Below are positions 52,557 to 62,007 of a DNA stretch of 64,000 nucleotides, one piece after another. Source of the DNA: Reyranellaceae bacterium (GTDB lineage Bacteria; Pseudomonadota; Alphaproteobacteria; Reyranellales; Reyranellaceae). The DNA is taken from NCBI GenBank assembly GCA_022844045.1, contig JALHMM010000018.1, positions 18,292 to 82,291 on the forward strand. The letters are read 5' to 3'. The translations under genes and the position numbers were made by a program. The notes under the pieces were generated by a model. It saw nothing but the letters and a program-made list of their open reading frames with translations, was not told the DNA's origin and did no database searches. Every line of letters starts with the position of its first letter. The first letter of the stretch is position 1.

Positions 52557-53807
52557 TCAGGCGACGCCATCGAGCACCATGGCTGCGAAGTGCCTGGGCG
52601 TGCGCGACTCGACAAATCGTCTGGCGCCGGCGGGATCGAACAGCGCCTGGGTACCGCTTTCGACGATCCTTTCGATGGCAAGCGCAAGACAGCCGGGATC
52701 GGACGAGTCTGTGGCGAGTCCGAGGCCGTGATCGCGCGTCAGCCGGCCGAGCAAGCCGAAATCCTGTGTCAACACCGGACGACCGGCGCGTGCCGCCCAC
52801 AGCAGCACGCCGCTGGAGCCGACGAAGCGCTGATAGGGCGCCAGCACGACACCGCTTTTCTCGATCAGTGAATCGATCTCGGCGCTCTCGAGACGTCGAT
52901 CCGCGACCTGCAGCCAGAGCGCGGGCTGAGCGTGCGACAGCGTCTGGCATCGCTGATCGAGCTCGGCGCGGATTTCAGGATCGACCCGGCCCGCGAGCAT
53001 GACCGCCACGCGCGCGGCGGTCTGGGGCTTCAGACGTCGCAGCGCGTCGAGCAGTTCGAGAGGTCCCTTGCGGCGCGCGAGATAGCCGAACAGCAGCAAG
53101 CCGATGCGTCCCTGCGGCGCGTAGCCGGCGAACCGGTCAAGGTCGGCGGCCGCGTCGCTCGCTTCATGCGCCGGATCGGGCAGGGTCTGGACCTTCTCGC
53201 CATGACCGTAGTGCGACATGGCGTAACCGGGAAAATACGGATCCAATGACAGGATCGATCGCAGCGCCTTGTTGCGCAGCATCAAGCGGTAGAGCAGAGC
53301 CTTGCGCAGGTCGCGCAGCCGCTCGGCCCGCGTCGGATGGTAGGAACCGAGCACCGCATAGTGCACCGACGGCCGGAACAGGATGCCCGACACGCGCGCG
53401 CCGCCGAGGCCCAGGCCGCAAGCCAGCGGCAACGACAGATGATCGATCGAGAGGAAGAAGCCTGCCCGCGCGCCGCTGCGCCTGAGGCGCCGGCGCATCA
53501 CCCACCATCGCGCGAAGCCGGATACCGCCAGGCGGCGATGCGTGCACAGGCGCTGTTCGTCCGGCGAGAGGGGCGAGAGCGAAATGCGGCGATGCGCGCC
53601 GTCGGTGATGGCGGGCCGCAACGCCTCGCACAACGCGGCGGACGCGACGATCTCCAGCCGATGCGTGTCGCCTGACGCGACGAAATCGATCAGGTGGCCG
53701 AGCCACTCCTGCGAATGGCCCTCGCTGTCGGGCTCGAGGACGAGGACCCGGTCGTCGGGGGTCCGATCCTCGGCGACCCGCTCCTCAGGTGCTGGCTGAG
53801 AGGGCAT
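52557..53807 (-). CDS. Glycosyltransferase
   Basis: 416 aa. C-terminal GT-B features: GRIGLLLFGYLARRKGPLELL, VMLAGRVDPEIRAEL, and VLAPYQRFVGSSGVLLWAARA near the donor site. The N-terminal half is divergent. Overlaps the upstream glycosyltransferase by 23 bp, so it belongs to the same transcript. A 95-bp gap separates it from the wcaJ-like gene. Substrate unknown. Confidence 0.78.
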   Translation of the reverse strand: MPSQPAPEERVAEDRTPDDRVLVLEPDSEGHSQEWLGHLIDFVASGDTHRLEIVASAALCEALRPAITDGAHRRISLSPLSPDEQRLCTHRRLAVSGFARWWVMRRRLRRSGARAGFFLSIDHLSLPLACGLGLGGARVSGILFRPSVHYAVLGSYHPTRAERLRDLRKALLYRLMLRNKALRSILSLDPYFPGYAMSHYGHGEKVQTLPDPAHEASDAAADLDRFAGYAPQGRIGLLLFGYLARRKGPLELLDALRRLKPQTAARVAVMLAGRVDPEIRAELDQRCQTLSHAQPALWLQVADRRLESAEIDSLIEKSGVVLAPYQRFVGSSGVLLWAARAGRPVLTQDFGLLGRLTRDHGLGLATDSSDPGCLALAIERIVESGTQALFDPAGARRFVESRTPRHFAAMVLDGVA

Positions 53808-55005
53808 CGAGCCGAGTCACGAAATCGCCCAACACCTTGGGCTTGGCGCAATGACGCTCGACGAAATGGCGGCCGCGACGACCGAGCTCATCGCGCAGCT
53901 GCCGATCGTCGGCGAGCTTCAGCACGGCGTCAGCGAAGGCCTCCGGATCGTTGGGCGGCACGCAGAGGAAGGCGCCCGTGGCCTCCTGCAGGCGCCACAG
54001 CACCGTGCCGGGCAGCGCGGTGGCGACGAAAGGACGGCCGACGGCCATGATGTTGAAGGCTTTCGATGGCACCGCGAAAGCCGCGGCGTCGGGGTTCTGC
54101 GGGACGAGGTGCACGTCACCGGCGGCCAGCGCCGTGCCCAGGCCTTCGTGTGGGAGCAACTCGGTGAGTCGCACGTTGCGCAGGCCGAGATGCTCGATCT
54201 CCGCGGCCAGGGCGCTGACCTGGCTGCCGCTGCCGCGCAGGATGATCTCGATGTCAGGTCGGCGTGTCGCCAGCAGCTGGGCCAGGGCGATGACCTGGCC
54301 GAGGCCTTGCTTGCGACCGAAGTTGCCGCTGTAGAGCACCCGCAGCGGTCCCGGCGCCGGTACGCTAGCCGGGCGCACGCGGTCGGTGTCGACCCACAGC
54401 GGCACGACCTCGATCGGCGCGATGACGCCGATCTGGCGCAGGTGGTCGCGCATCTCCGCCGACAGCACGACGACGAGGTCGACGCGGTTGAGCACAAAGC
54501 GCTCGCAGGCACGCATCGCACCCGCCATGCCGCCGCCCTTGACCATGCCGAGGCCGGCGGCGAGACCCGACTGGATATCGTGCACGATGGCGACGCAGAC
54601 GCCGCCGCGGCGACGCGCGACCACGCCCAGGGCGACGCCCAGCACGGAAGGACAGAGCGCCAGCACGACACGATGGCGGGCGAAGCGTCCGCTGGCCAGC
54701 GAGGCGAGACCACGCAGCAGGAAGCCAATCTCGTTGAGGATGCGGGACGAGGCCGAGGCCCGCCTGGGTGTGCCGCTCGGCACGCGTTCGACCTTCACGC
54801 CGTTGAATACCTCGCGCAGGCGCGCGCCGTCGCGGTAGTCGGGGAAGACCTCGGCCATCGGATAGTGCGGCAGGCCGGTGACCACCGTGACATCGCGCCC
54901 GGCATCGGCGAGGAACTCCGCGATGTCGGCCGTGAACGGCGCCGAGCCGATCAGCTCGGGCCTGTAGTAACGCGTGACGAAGAGGATCTGCGACGGTGGC
55001 GCCAT
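53785..55005 (-). CDS. Glycosyltransferase family 4 protein (WcaI-like)
   Basis: 406 aa from the ATG at 55005; a GTG at 55020 overlapping the wzc-like stop is also in frame. N-terminal QILFVTRYYRPELIGSAPFTAD and VVTGLPHYPMAEVFPDY are characteristic of WcaI-type colanic acid fucosyl/glycosyltransferases; C-terminal LRVLYSGNFGRKQGLGQV and VPSKAFNIMAVGRPFVA form the GT4 domain. Given gmd and fcl, a fucosyl transfer is possible but unproven. Confidence 0.86.
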   Translation of the reverse strand: MAPPSQILFVTRYYRPELIGSAPFTADIAEFLADAGRDVTVVTGLPHYPMAEVFPDYRDGARLREVFNGVKVERVPSGTPRRASASSRILNEIGFLLRGLASLASGRFARHRVVLALCPSVLGVALGVVARRRGGVCVAIVHDIQSGLAAGLGMVKGGGMAGAMRACERFVLNRVDLVVVLSAEMRDHLRQIGVIAPIEVVPLWVDTDRVRPASVPAPGPLRVLYSGNFGRKQGLGQVIALAQLLATRRPDIEIILRGSGSQVSALAAEIEHLGLRNVRLTELLPHEGLGTALAAGDVHLVPQNPDAAAFAVPSKAFNIMAVGRPFVATALPGTVLWRLQEATGAFLCVPPNDPEAFADAVLKLADDRQLRDELGRRGRHFVERHCAKPKVLGDFVTRLDALSAST

Positions 55006-55016
55006 GCTTGCCGCCG

Positions 55017-57323
55017 TCACGTGATCCTCGCCATCTCTGGGCGCGCATACTCGTGCATCGACATGCCGTAAGCGTAGCGGCTGTACTGCTTGGCGACGAC
55101 GCGCGAGAGCACGACGCCGGCAACATCGCCCTGCGCCTCGATGATCTGCTTGAGCGCCTCCATGACCGCCTCGCGCCTGGTGTGACCCCAGCGCACGACG
55201 AAGACCACCTTGTTGACCAGCCGCGACAGCGCCAGCACCTCGGCGGCGACCAGCACTGGCGGCGTGTCGAGAAGGATGAAGTCGTAGTCGGGCTCGAGCG
55301 CAGCCAGCATGTGACGCATGCGATCCGAGCTGATCAGATGCGATTGCCTGGGGTTCCAGTTGCCGGCCGGCATGACATCGACGCCCGACAGCGAGTCGTG
55401 ATGGATGGCGTCGGTCAGCGCCGTGTCCTTCTCGCCCAGCACGCTGACCAGGCCGACGCGGTTGGAGCATCGGAAGGTCTGGTGCAGGCGCGGACACCGC
55501 CAGTCGCAGTCGATCAGCAGCACCCGCTTTCCGTTGCTGGCCAGCAGACGGCCGAGCGAGGCCACCATCACCGACTTGCCCTCCGCCGGTGTCGCCGAAC
55601 TGAACAGCACTGTCTTGGGTGACTCCGCGGTCTCCGACAGTTCGAGCCCGATCTGCAGGCGGCGCAGCGCCTCGCTATAGGCCGACACCGGCTGACGTAG
55701 CACATGCACGGTCGCCGGCGTGCGCCCGGGCAGATGCGGCACGACAGACATCACGGGCAGGCCGGTGGCGGCGACGATCTGGTCGGCGCGGCGGAAGGTG
55801 CGGTCGCTGCCCTCGCGCAACAGCGCGATCGCCGCGCCGGTCAACAGGCCGGCCAAGGTGCCAAGGAAGGCGATCAGCATCTTGGGTGGATAGGCCGGCG
55901 CCTCAGGCGGGCTGGCGGCCGAAACCAGCTTGGCATTGGCCTGCTGGAAGTCCTCGATGCCGATGGTCTGCTTGGCCCGTTGCAGCATGGCCTCGAGCAG
56001 GCCGCGGGTGACCGCGGCGTCGCGCTCCAGCGCCTCGAGCTGGATCGAGGCGTTGTTCACCGTACCCATGGTGCGTTTCAGGCGCTCGAAGTTCTGGTTC
56101 AATGCTTCGTAACGCGCCGCTGCCTGACGCGCCTCGCGCGCCAGGCCGTCGATGGTCTTGGCGATCTCCGCATTGACACGGGCGGCGATATTGCCGGCAT
56201 CTGCGCGGGCGCTGCGCATCAGTGGGTGGCGCTCGCCATAGGCCGCCGATAGCTCGGCGGCCTTGCGCTCAGCATCGGCCTGGGCCTGCTTGAGCGAGGC
56301 GATCAGCGGCGACTTCAGCACATCGGGGACGCTCTCGCGTCCCAGGCCGCCGCGGCTCAGCTCCTGCGCCTCGCGCAGTTTCGCCTCGGCCTCGACTTTG
56401 GCGGTCTGAGCCTGCAGCAGCTGGGTGTTGAGCTCGCTCAACTGCTGGGTGGTGACGCTGCCGCTCGAGCCGCTCTTGTAAAGACCGTGTTCGCGCCTGT
56501 AGTCCTCGACCGCCTGGTCGGAGCGGCGCACCTGCTCGCGCAGCTCGTTGACACGGGTCATCAGGAACTTCTCGACGCGGCCCATGGAGGCGATCTTTTC
56601 CTGGCGCTGGCTGTCCAGATAGACCTCGGCGAGGACATTGGCGATCGACGCGGCGGTGCCGGGGCTCAGTGATTCCGCCTTGACGCTCAGCACATGCGAG
56701 CGGCCCAGGGTCGAGACGTTGACCTGGGCCAGCAGGATATCGATCGTGCGGTTTTCGGTCTGCGCTCTGGCGACGTCGGGTTCGACCGGCTTGGGCGGCT
56801 GCTTGGGCCGCTGCGCGTCGATCCATGCCATCCAGTCGGCTGGCAGGTAACGCGCCGGATCGAGCACGCGCGTCCAGCCTGCGGGCTGCTTGGGCGGCGG
56901 GTTGAATTCGGGATTGTCCTGGAGCTTCAGGCGGTCGATGACCTGCTTGGCGAGGATGCGCGACTGCAGGATAAAGCCTTCGTTCTGCACCCGCTCGGCA
57001 TCCGGGCTGACATCGTTGACCGCGGCCTCGATATTGAACACGCGCGGGCCCTGGATGCCGACCAGCACGCGCGCCTCCGCGACATAGCGCGAGGGCAGCG
57101 ACATGGCGATGGCGGCGGCGGCCGCGCCCATGACGACGGCGCAACCCAGCACGATACGGCGCTGGCGCCACAGCCGGCGTAGCGTCTCGAGCAGGCCTTC
57201 CTCCGGCTCGGGCGCGGTGAGCCGGATCGCGGTGTCCGCGATGAGGCTGCGGCGCCTCGCCGCCGGATCGCGGGCCACGCGCCGTTGCGGCAGGTGATAT
57301 GGGCGACGCTGCACATCCGTCAT
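55017..57323 (-). CDS. Wzc-like polysaccharide co-polymerase with tyrosine autokinase
   Basis: 768 aa. Wzz domain between two membrane helices (about 50-70 and 490-510), with a long coiled-coil periplasmic part around EKFLMTRVNELREQVRRSDQ; then a BY-kinase domain with Walker A ATPAEGKSVMVASLGRLLA, Walker A' LLIDCDWRCPR, and Walker B FILLDTPPVL. The C-terminus carries a tyrosine cluster (QYSRYAYGMSMHEY) that would be autophosphorylated. It governs EPS chain length and export with the Wza-like protein, whose gene it overlaps by one base. Confidence 0.94.
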   Translation of the reverse strand: MTDVQRRPYHLPQRRVARDPAARRRSLIADTAIRLTAPEPEEGLLETLRRLWRQRRIVLGCAVVMGAAAAAIAMSLPSRYVAEARVLVGIQGPRVFNIEAAVNDVSPDAERVQNEGFILQSRILAKQVIDRLKLQDNPEFNPPPKQPAGWTRVLDPARYLPADWMAWIDAQRPKQPPKPVEPDVARAQTENRTIDILLAQVNVSTLGRSHVLSVKAESLSPGTAASIANVLAEVYLDSQRQEKIASMGRVEKFLMTRVNELREQVRRSDQAVEDYRREHGLYKSGSSGSVTTQQLSELNTQLLQAQTAKVEAEAKLREAQELSRGGLGRESVPDVLKSPLIASLKQAQADAERKAAELSAAYGERHPLMRSARADAGNIAARVNAEIAKTIDGLAREARQAAARYEALNQNFERLKRTMGTVNNASIQLEALERDAAVTRGLLEAMLQRAKQTIGIEDFQQANAKLVSAASPPEAPAYPPKMLIAFLGTLAGLLTGAAIALLREGSDRTFRRADQIVAATGLPVMSVVPHLPGRTPATVHVLRQPVSAYSEALRRLQIGLELSETAESPKTVLFSSATPAEGKSVMVASLGRLLASNGKRVLLIDCDWRCPRLHQTFRCSNRVGLVSVLGEKDTALTDAIHHDSLSGVDVMPAGNWNPRQSHLISSDRMRHMLAALEPDYDFILLDTPPVLVAAEVLALSRLVNKVVFVVRWGHTRREAVMEALKQIIEAQGDVAGVVLSRVVAKQYSRYAYGMSMHEYARPEMARIT

Positions 57324-57952
57324 CAGAAATACCGTTCCCGCACCTGGATCGTGTCGCCCGGCCGGATCACCGTGTTGGAGGTGGCGGCGACGCGCACGAT
57401 CTGGCCGTCCTTGCCGGTGCGCTTGATGTAGAAGGAGTTCTCGCGCGCCCGGTAGGTGTAGCCGCCGGCCAACGCGACCGCGTTGAACACGCTGATGCCC
57501 GAGACATAGGGATAGCTGCCGGGGTTGCGCACCTCGCCGATGATGTAGAACGGCCGCTTGCTGGCGACCTCGACGCTGACGCTGGCGCCGCGAATGTAGT
57601 CGGGGTCGAGCTTCGACTTGATCGTGCGCTCGAGCTCGCCCGGGGTCATGCCCGACGCCTTGATCTGGCCGGCGAGCGGGAAGGACAGCACGCCGGCATT
57701 GTCGAGCGCATAGTCGCCGGTCAGATGGTTCTGGCCGTAGACGATAATGCGCATCTTGTCGCCCGGGTTGAGACGATAGCTGCCCGCGGCGACGTCCTCG
57801 CCGCTACCCGGCGCGCCGGCAAACTGGATCGCATCGCCACTGTCGGCGGCGACGATCGGCGTATCGTCGGTGTCGCAGGCGGCCAGAGCCACCGCACCGA
57901 CCAGCAAGCCACGACGGGAAATCGAAAGGGCGTTCACGACCTTGTTCGTCAT
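57323..57952 (-). CDS. Wza-like polysaccharide export lipoprotein
   Basis: 209 aa. Lipoprotein signal SRRGLLVGAVALAAC with the lipobox LAAC near residue 26. Poly_export domain follows: YRLNPGDKMRIIVYGQNHLTGDY, then an SLBB-type segment FYIIGEVRNPGSYPYVSG. It is much shorter than E. coli Wza (379 aa) and lacks the C-terminal outer-membrane helix barrel, as in many alphaproteobacterial exporters, so another protein probably forms the outer-membrane pore. Confidence 0.92.
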   Translation of the reverse strand: MTNKVVNALSISRRGLLVGAVALAACDTDDTPIVAADSGDAIQFAGAPGSGEDVAAGSYRLNPGDKMRIIVYGQNHLTGDYALDNAGVLSFPLAGQIKASGMTPGELERTIKSKLDPDYIRGASVSVEVASKRPFYIIGEVRNPGSYPYVSGISVFNAVALAGGYTYRARENSFYIKRTGKDGQIVRVAATSNTVIRPGDTIQVRERYF

Positions 57953-58072
57953 CTCACCACCTGTCGCGCTGAGTGATGGTCGCGCGCCCGGCGGGCAGCG
58001 CGCCGCTGAAACGAATGTCTAGCAATCCGGGGCGCGCAGTCGGTGTGACCAAAGCGGGACATCGGCGCGGCT

Positions 58073-59536
58073 TCAGGCGCGGCCGTACTGGTCCTCCAGG
58101 CGCACGATGTCGTCCTCGCCGAGATAGGGACCGGACTGCACCTCGATCAGCTGCAGCGGCAGCTTGCCGGGGTTCTCGAGGCGATGCGCGGTGCCGATCG
58201 GGATGTAGATCGACTCGTTCTCACGCAGCAGCAGACGTTCCTCGCCGCGCTGCACCAGCGCCGTGCCTTGCACCACGACCCAATGCTCGGCGCGGTGGAA
58301 GTGCTTCTGCAGGCTGAGCCGCGCGCCGGGCTTCACCATGATGCGCTTGACCTGGTAGCGCAGGCCGGCGTCGACGCTGCGGTAGTAGCCCCAGGGCCGG
58401 TAGGTGGTGACATGCGTCAACGGCTCCGGCCGGTTGCGCTGGCGCAGAATCTCGACGACTTCGGACAATTCGCCGGCGATCTCGGCGTCGGCCACCAGCA
58501 CCGCGTCGTCGGTGGCGACCACCACCACGTTCTCGACACCGATCGCGGCCACCAACCTGCCGTCCGAGTGGATGTAGGAACCGCGCACCCGGCTCGCCAC
58601 GACGTCACCGCGCAGCACGTTGCCGTCGTCGTCGGGCTGGCTGATCTCGCGCAGCGACTGCCAGGAGCCGACATCGCTCCACGCCATGTCCACCGGGACC
58701 ACGGCGGCGCGCTCGGTGCGCTCCATCACGGCGCGATCGACGGCGATCGAGGGCGCCTCGGCGAAAGCCCCGCCATCGAGGCGGAAGAAGTCGAGATCCT
58801 GCTTTCCCGCGCGGACGGCCTTCTCGCAGGCCTCGAGCATCGCCGGGTTGAGCCGCGCCAGGTCGTCGAGGAAAGCGCGCGCGCCCAACAGAAAGATGCC
58901 GCTGTTCCAGAAGAACACGCCACTATCGACGAAACGCTGCGCCGTGGCGCGATCGGGCTTCTCGACGAAGCGCTCGACAGCCAGCACCTCGACCGAGCCG
59001 TTCACCGGATCGCCGGCCTGGATGTAGCCATAGCCGCTGTCGGGCCGCGTCGGCTTGATGCCGAAGGTGACCAGCATGCCGGCCTGCGCCGCGGCGAGAC
59101 CATGCGTGATGGCGTCGTGGAAGCGCGGCAGCGAGGCGATGACGTGATCGGAGGGCTGCACCAGCATGAGCGCGTCGGGATCTTTGTCGAGTAGCCACAG
59201 CGCCGCCGCCGTGATCGCCGGCCCGGTGTTGCGCGCCACCGGCTCGAGCAGGATCGCCTGCGGCTTGACGCCGATCTGCTTGAGCTGCTCGTCGATGAGG
59301 AAGCGGTGATCCTCGTTGCAGATCACCAGCGGGCCGGTGAAGCCGACGTCGTTCTGATTACGCGCCACCGTCTCCTGCAGCATGCTGCGGTCGGAGACCA
59401 GCGACAGCAGCTGCTTGGGATAGGCCGCGCGCGATAGCGGCCAAAGCCGCGTGCCCGAGCCGCCGGACAGAATGACCGGATGGATCTGTGCCGAACCCGA
59501 CTCGCGAAAGCGCGCGAGATTGGCGATGGTGTCCAT
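58073..59536 (-). CDS. manC: Mannose-1-phosphate guanylyltransferase / mannose-6-phosphate isomerase
   Basis: 487 aa, the length of type II bifunctional enzymes. Nucleotidyltransferase signature VILSGGSGTRLWPLSRAAYP, followed by KQLL, the VEKPDRATAQ region, and a C-terminal cupin domain (RPWGYYRSVDAGLRYQVKRI, LSLQKHFHRAEHW) typical of the isomerase part. Makes GDP-mannose for direct use and for gmd/fcl. No phosphomannomutase is seen in the window. An EPS motif lies about 60 bp upstream. Confidence 0.95.
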   Translation of the reverse strand: MDTIANLARFRESGSAQIHPVILSGGSGTRLWPLSRAAYPKQLLSLVSDRSMLQETVARNQNDVGFTGPLVICNEDHRFLIDEQLKQIGVKPQAILLEPVARNTGPAITAAALWLLDKDPDALMLVQPSDHVIASLPRFHDAITHGLAAAQAGMLVTFGIKPTRPDSGYGYIQAGDPVNGSVEVLAVERFVEKPDRATAQRFVDSGVFFWNSGIFLLGARAFLDDLARLNPAMLEACEKAVRAGKQDLDFFRLDGGAFAEAPSIAVDRAVMERTERAAVVPVDMAWSDVGSWQSLREISQPDDDGNVLRGDVVASRVRGSYIHSDGRLVAAIGVENVVVVATDDAVLVADAEIAGELSEVVEILRQRNRPEPLTHVTTYRPWGYYRSVDAGLRYQVKRIMVKPGARLSLQKHFHRAEHWVVVQGTALVQRGEERLLLRENESIYIPIGTAHRLENPGKLPLQLIEVQSGPYLGEDDIVRLEDQYGRA

Positions 59537-59598
59537 GACTCGTGTGCTCCGTCGCTGACCCCGTGGGGCGCAAGCTAGGAACGCCAGTCATCGGTCTC

Positions 59599-59614
59599 CA
59601 GTGTTCAAACTGTG
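59599..59614 (+). promoter_or_regulatory. EPS motif upstream of manC
   Basis: CAGTGTTCAAACTGTG lies between the histidine kinase stop and manC. It matches the CAGTG-N-TCAAMCTGTG pattern found twice in the 42.4-kb divergent promoter. Weak relatives occur near 58045 (GTGTGACCAAA, upstream of the Wza-like gene) and near 52540 (TGTGATCAA, upstream of the wcaJ-like gene's neighbour). Confidence 0.4.
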
Positions 59615-59624
59615 GTCGCCGCGC

Positions 59625-61331
59625 TCAGATGTCATTGCGAGGCAACGTGATCGTCACGCTGAGACCGCCACCAAGACGATTGGCCGCGACGACCGTGCCT
59701 CCCAGCGCTTCGACATTGCGGCGCGCGATCCACAAGCCGAGCCCGGCATGGCCCGCCGCGTCGACCTGTTCATCGATGGACTGGCGCGGGCGCAGCGAGA
59801 AATAGCGCTCGAAGACGCGATCGAGCTTGCGCGGATCGATGCCGGGGCCCTCGTCGTCGACGCGCAGCTCAATGGCACTCTGGTTCTGGGTGAGCGTCAC
59901 GACGATGGTGCCGCCCGGCGGCGTGAAGCTGATGGCGTTCTCGAGGATGTTCTGCAGCACGATCTCGAGCATGCCCTCGGCGGCGCGGATCTTCACGCTC
60001 GGCTCCAGCCTTCGGACCAGGCGGACGTTGCGGCCGGCCATCAGCTCGCGGAAATGCAGCACCGATTCGCCGACGATCTCGGCCAGGTTCATCGACGCAC
60101 GCGGCGCCGCGATCATATCGGCCGCGTTGTTGTCGAGATGCTGCGCCGCTGCCACCAGCGCCGTCAGCCTGTCGACCGAGGCATCGACGATTTCCAGCGC
60201 GCGCCGGGCGCGCTGGTCGGTGGGCGGCATGGCGCGGCGGACCGGCTCGAGCGAGGCGCGGATCGTGGCCAGCGGCGACTTGAAGGAGTGCGCGTTGTCT
60301 TCGGCCGACTGCCTGATGTCGCGCGCCGCGCGATGCACGTCCTCGACCAGGCGATCAAAGTCGCGTGCCACGCTGCTGAGCTCGATCACGATGTTGCGTT
60401 TGGCGAAGGCGCCTTCGCCGATGCGGCCCTGGCGCACCTCGTGCGCGACTTCCCGGAAGTGCCGCAGGCTCTTGCGAATGCTGAGCGCCGTCAGTACCGC
60501 GAGCGCGATCAACACGACGCAGATGAGGGCCGCGATGCGCACCGGCCGCGTCTCCCAGTAGGACCGGCCGATCGAGGTCCGCAGGAAGTCCGACGTGCTA
60601 TGGGTCGAGACCAGTACCCAGCAGCCGCGCTCGGTGCGCACCGGCACCAGCGACGTGAGCAACTCGACCGAGCCGTCTGGCTGCTTGTAGCTGATCTCGC
60701 CGGGTAGGTCGGCGGTGCATGCCTCCGACAGGCCTTTGAGGATGCCGCGCTGGCTGAACTGGTCGAGAACGGCCTGCAGCTGGTCGGCGCGGATCGCTGG
60801 CGCGGAGGCGACGAAGAAGATTCCGCTGCCCTGCTCGGCGCGCGCCGGCTGGAACAGCAGCTTCAGCACCGTGCCTTCGGTGGCATACTTCAGAAGCTCG
60901 CTTGCCAGATTCGGATTGGCGACGGGATCGCTACGGGCGAGCAGAGGGGTGATCGCCTGCGCCACCAGCGCGCTGCGATCCTTGACCGAGCGGGTCACCA
61001 GGTCGCGCATGTGTCGGTCGGCGGTCTCGAACTGACCGTAGAGCAACACCGGCAGCGCGGCGCAGATCGTGATCAGTCCGATCAGCTTCAGCGTCAGTGA
61101 TGCGCCATAGCGGCGTGCCGAAGCACGCCACTCGGGCCAGGTCTTCTTGGGCCACGTCCCCTTAGGCCATGCCTTCTTGAGCCAGGCCCACGCCTCAGGC
61201 GTTGGCCGGCGCTCGACCCCAGCGGTAGCCGAACGAGGGGAAGTTCTCGATCTCGGCGAAGTCGGGATCGATGGCGCGGAACTTGTTGCGTATCCGCTTG
61301 ATTGAGGATCGGACATTTGTTCGATAGCCAT
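59625..61331 (-). CDS. Sensor histidine kinase
   Basis: 568 aa from the ATG at 61331, with GGGGAG upstream; this start lies 137 bp inside the response regulator gene, an unusually long overlap. Layout: cytoplasmic lead of about 80 residues with repeated Trp-Pro-Lys units (AWPKGTWPKKTWPEW), membrane helix (about 80-100), periplasmic sensor of about 170 residues, second helix, HAMP (about 290-335), HisKA with phospho-histidine in NAHSFKSPLATI, and HATPase with LENAISF, DDEGPGI and GLGLWIA. ExoS/ChvG-like arrangement next to EPS genes suggests envelope sensing; the signal is unknown. Confidence 0.9.
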   Translation of the reverse strand: MAIEQMSDPQSSGYATSSAPSIPTSPRSRTSPRSATAGVERRPTPEAWAWLKKAWPKGTWPKKTWPEWRASARRYGASLTLKLIGLITICAALPVLLYGQFETADRHMRDLVTRSVKDRSALVAQAITPLLARSDPVANPNLASELLKYATEGTVLKLLFQPARAEQGSGIFFVASAPAIRADQLQAVLDQFSQRGILKGLSEACTADLPGEISYKQPDGSVELLTSLVPVRTERGCWVLVSTHSTSDFLRTSIGRSYWETRPVRIAALICVVLIALAVLTALSIRKSLRHFREVAHEVRQGRIGEGAFAKRNIVIELSSVARDFDRLVEDVHRAARDIRQSAEDNAHSFKSPLATIRASLEPVRRAMPPTDQRARRALEIVDASVDRLTALVAAAQHLDNNAADMIAAPRASMNLAEIVGESVLHFRELMAGRNVRLVRRLEPSVKIRAAEGMLEIVLQNILENAISFTPPGGTIVVTLTQNQSAIELRVDDEGPGIDPRKLDRVFERYFSLRPRQSIDEQVDAAGHAGLGLWIARRNVEALGGTVVAANRLGGGLSVTITLPRNDI

Positions 61332-62007
61332 CCTCGCCGCTCCCCGCGATAAAGCCCGCGTAGTGCATGCAGTCGTAGACGGCGCGATAGGTCACGTGCG
61401 CGCCGACAGTCGACGCCAGCAGGCGTACGATGTTGAACTCGGTCAGGGTGAGGTTGACGTCGACGTCGTCCCAGTAGGCCCGGCTGACATGCGGCTTCAG
61501 CATCAGCCGGCCGCAATGCAGGACCTCGCCGCCAGGCTCGGCGGCCGGTGGCCGCTTGCCGGCCTCGACGATCAGCCGCAGGCGTTTGGCGAGGATTTCG
61601 ACACCGCGTGTCTTGTCGATGAAGTCGAGCGCACCGCGGTCGAACGCCATGTTCTCGTGCGCCAGCGAGCCGCGGCCGGTAAGGAACACGACCGGCACAA
61701 CGACACCCTTGCGTTTCAACTTCTGCAGCAAGTCGATGCCCGAGATCGCGGGCAGGCTCCAGTCGAGCACGATGATGTCGGCGCAGCCGCCGCCGGCGAG
61801 GAACTCGAGCATCGAAGCGCCGTCGGCGAAACTACTGATCAAGAAGCCGCGCTCGGCCAGCTCGGCGCCGACCGCCTCGCGATAATCGTCGTCGTCGTCG
61901 ACGAAGATCAGCCGGATGATGCCGGCCGACTCGTCGACATTAGCGAATCCGGCCGCGAGACTGGAGTTGTCCAATACAGAGCTGTTTTGCTTGATCTGAG
62001 TTGTCAT
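61195..62007 (-). CDS. OmpR-like response regulator
   Basis: 270 aa from the ATG at 62007 with AGGAG just upstream; the track's longer form starts in the lipoprotein gene. Receiver: acidic pocket FVDDDDDY, phospho-acceptor Asp in IIVLDWSLP, VVFLTGRG, and the switch lysine in FIDKTRG (Lys-Thr, not the usual Lys-Pro). C-terminal winged helix with LTLTEFNIVRLLASTVG and RSSIKRIRNKFRAID...FGYRWG. Co-transcribed with the kinase downstream and the lipoprotein upstream (68-bp overlap). Probable regulator of the EPS genes. Confidence 0.92.
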   Translation of the reverse strand: MTTQIKQNSSVLDNSSLAAGFANVDESAGIIRLIFVDDDDDYREAVGAELAERGFLISSFADGASMLEFLAGGGCADIIVLDWSLPAISGIDLLQKLKRKGVVVPVVFLTGRGSLAHENMAFDRGALDFIDKTRGVEILAKRLRLIVEAGKRPPAAEPGGEVLHCGRLMLKPHVSRAYWDDVDVNLTLTEFNIVRLLASTVGAHVTYRAVYDCMHYAGFIAGSGEDGYRTNVRSSIKRIRNKFRAIDPDFAEIENFPSFGYRWGRAPANA

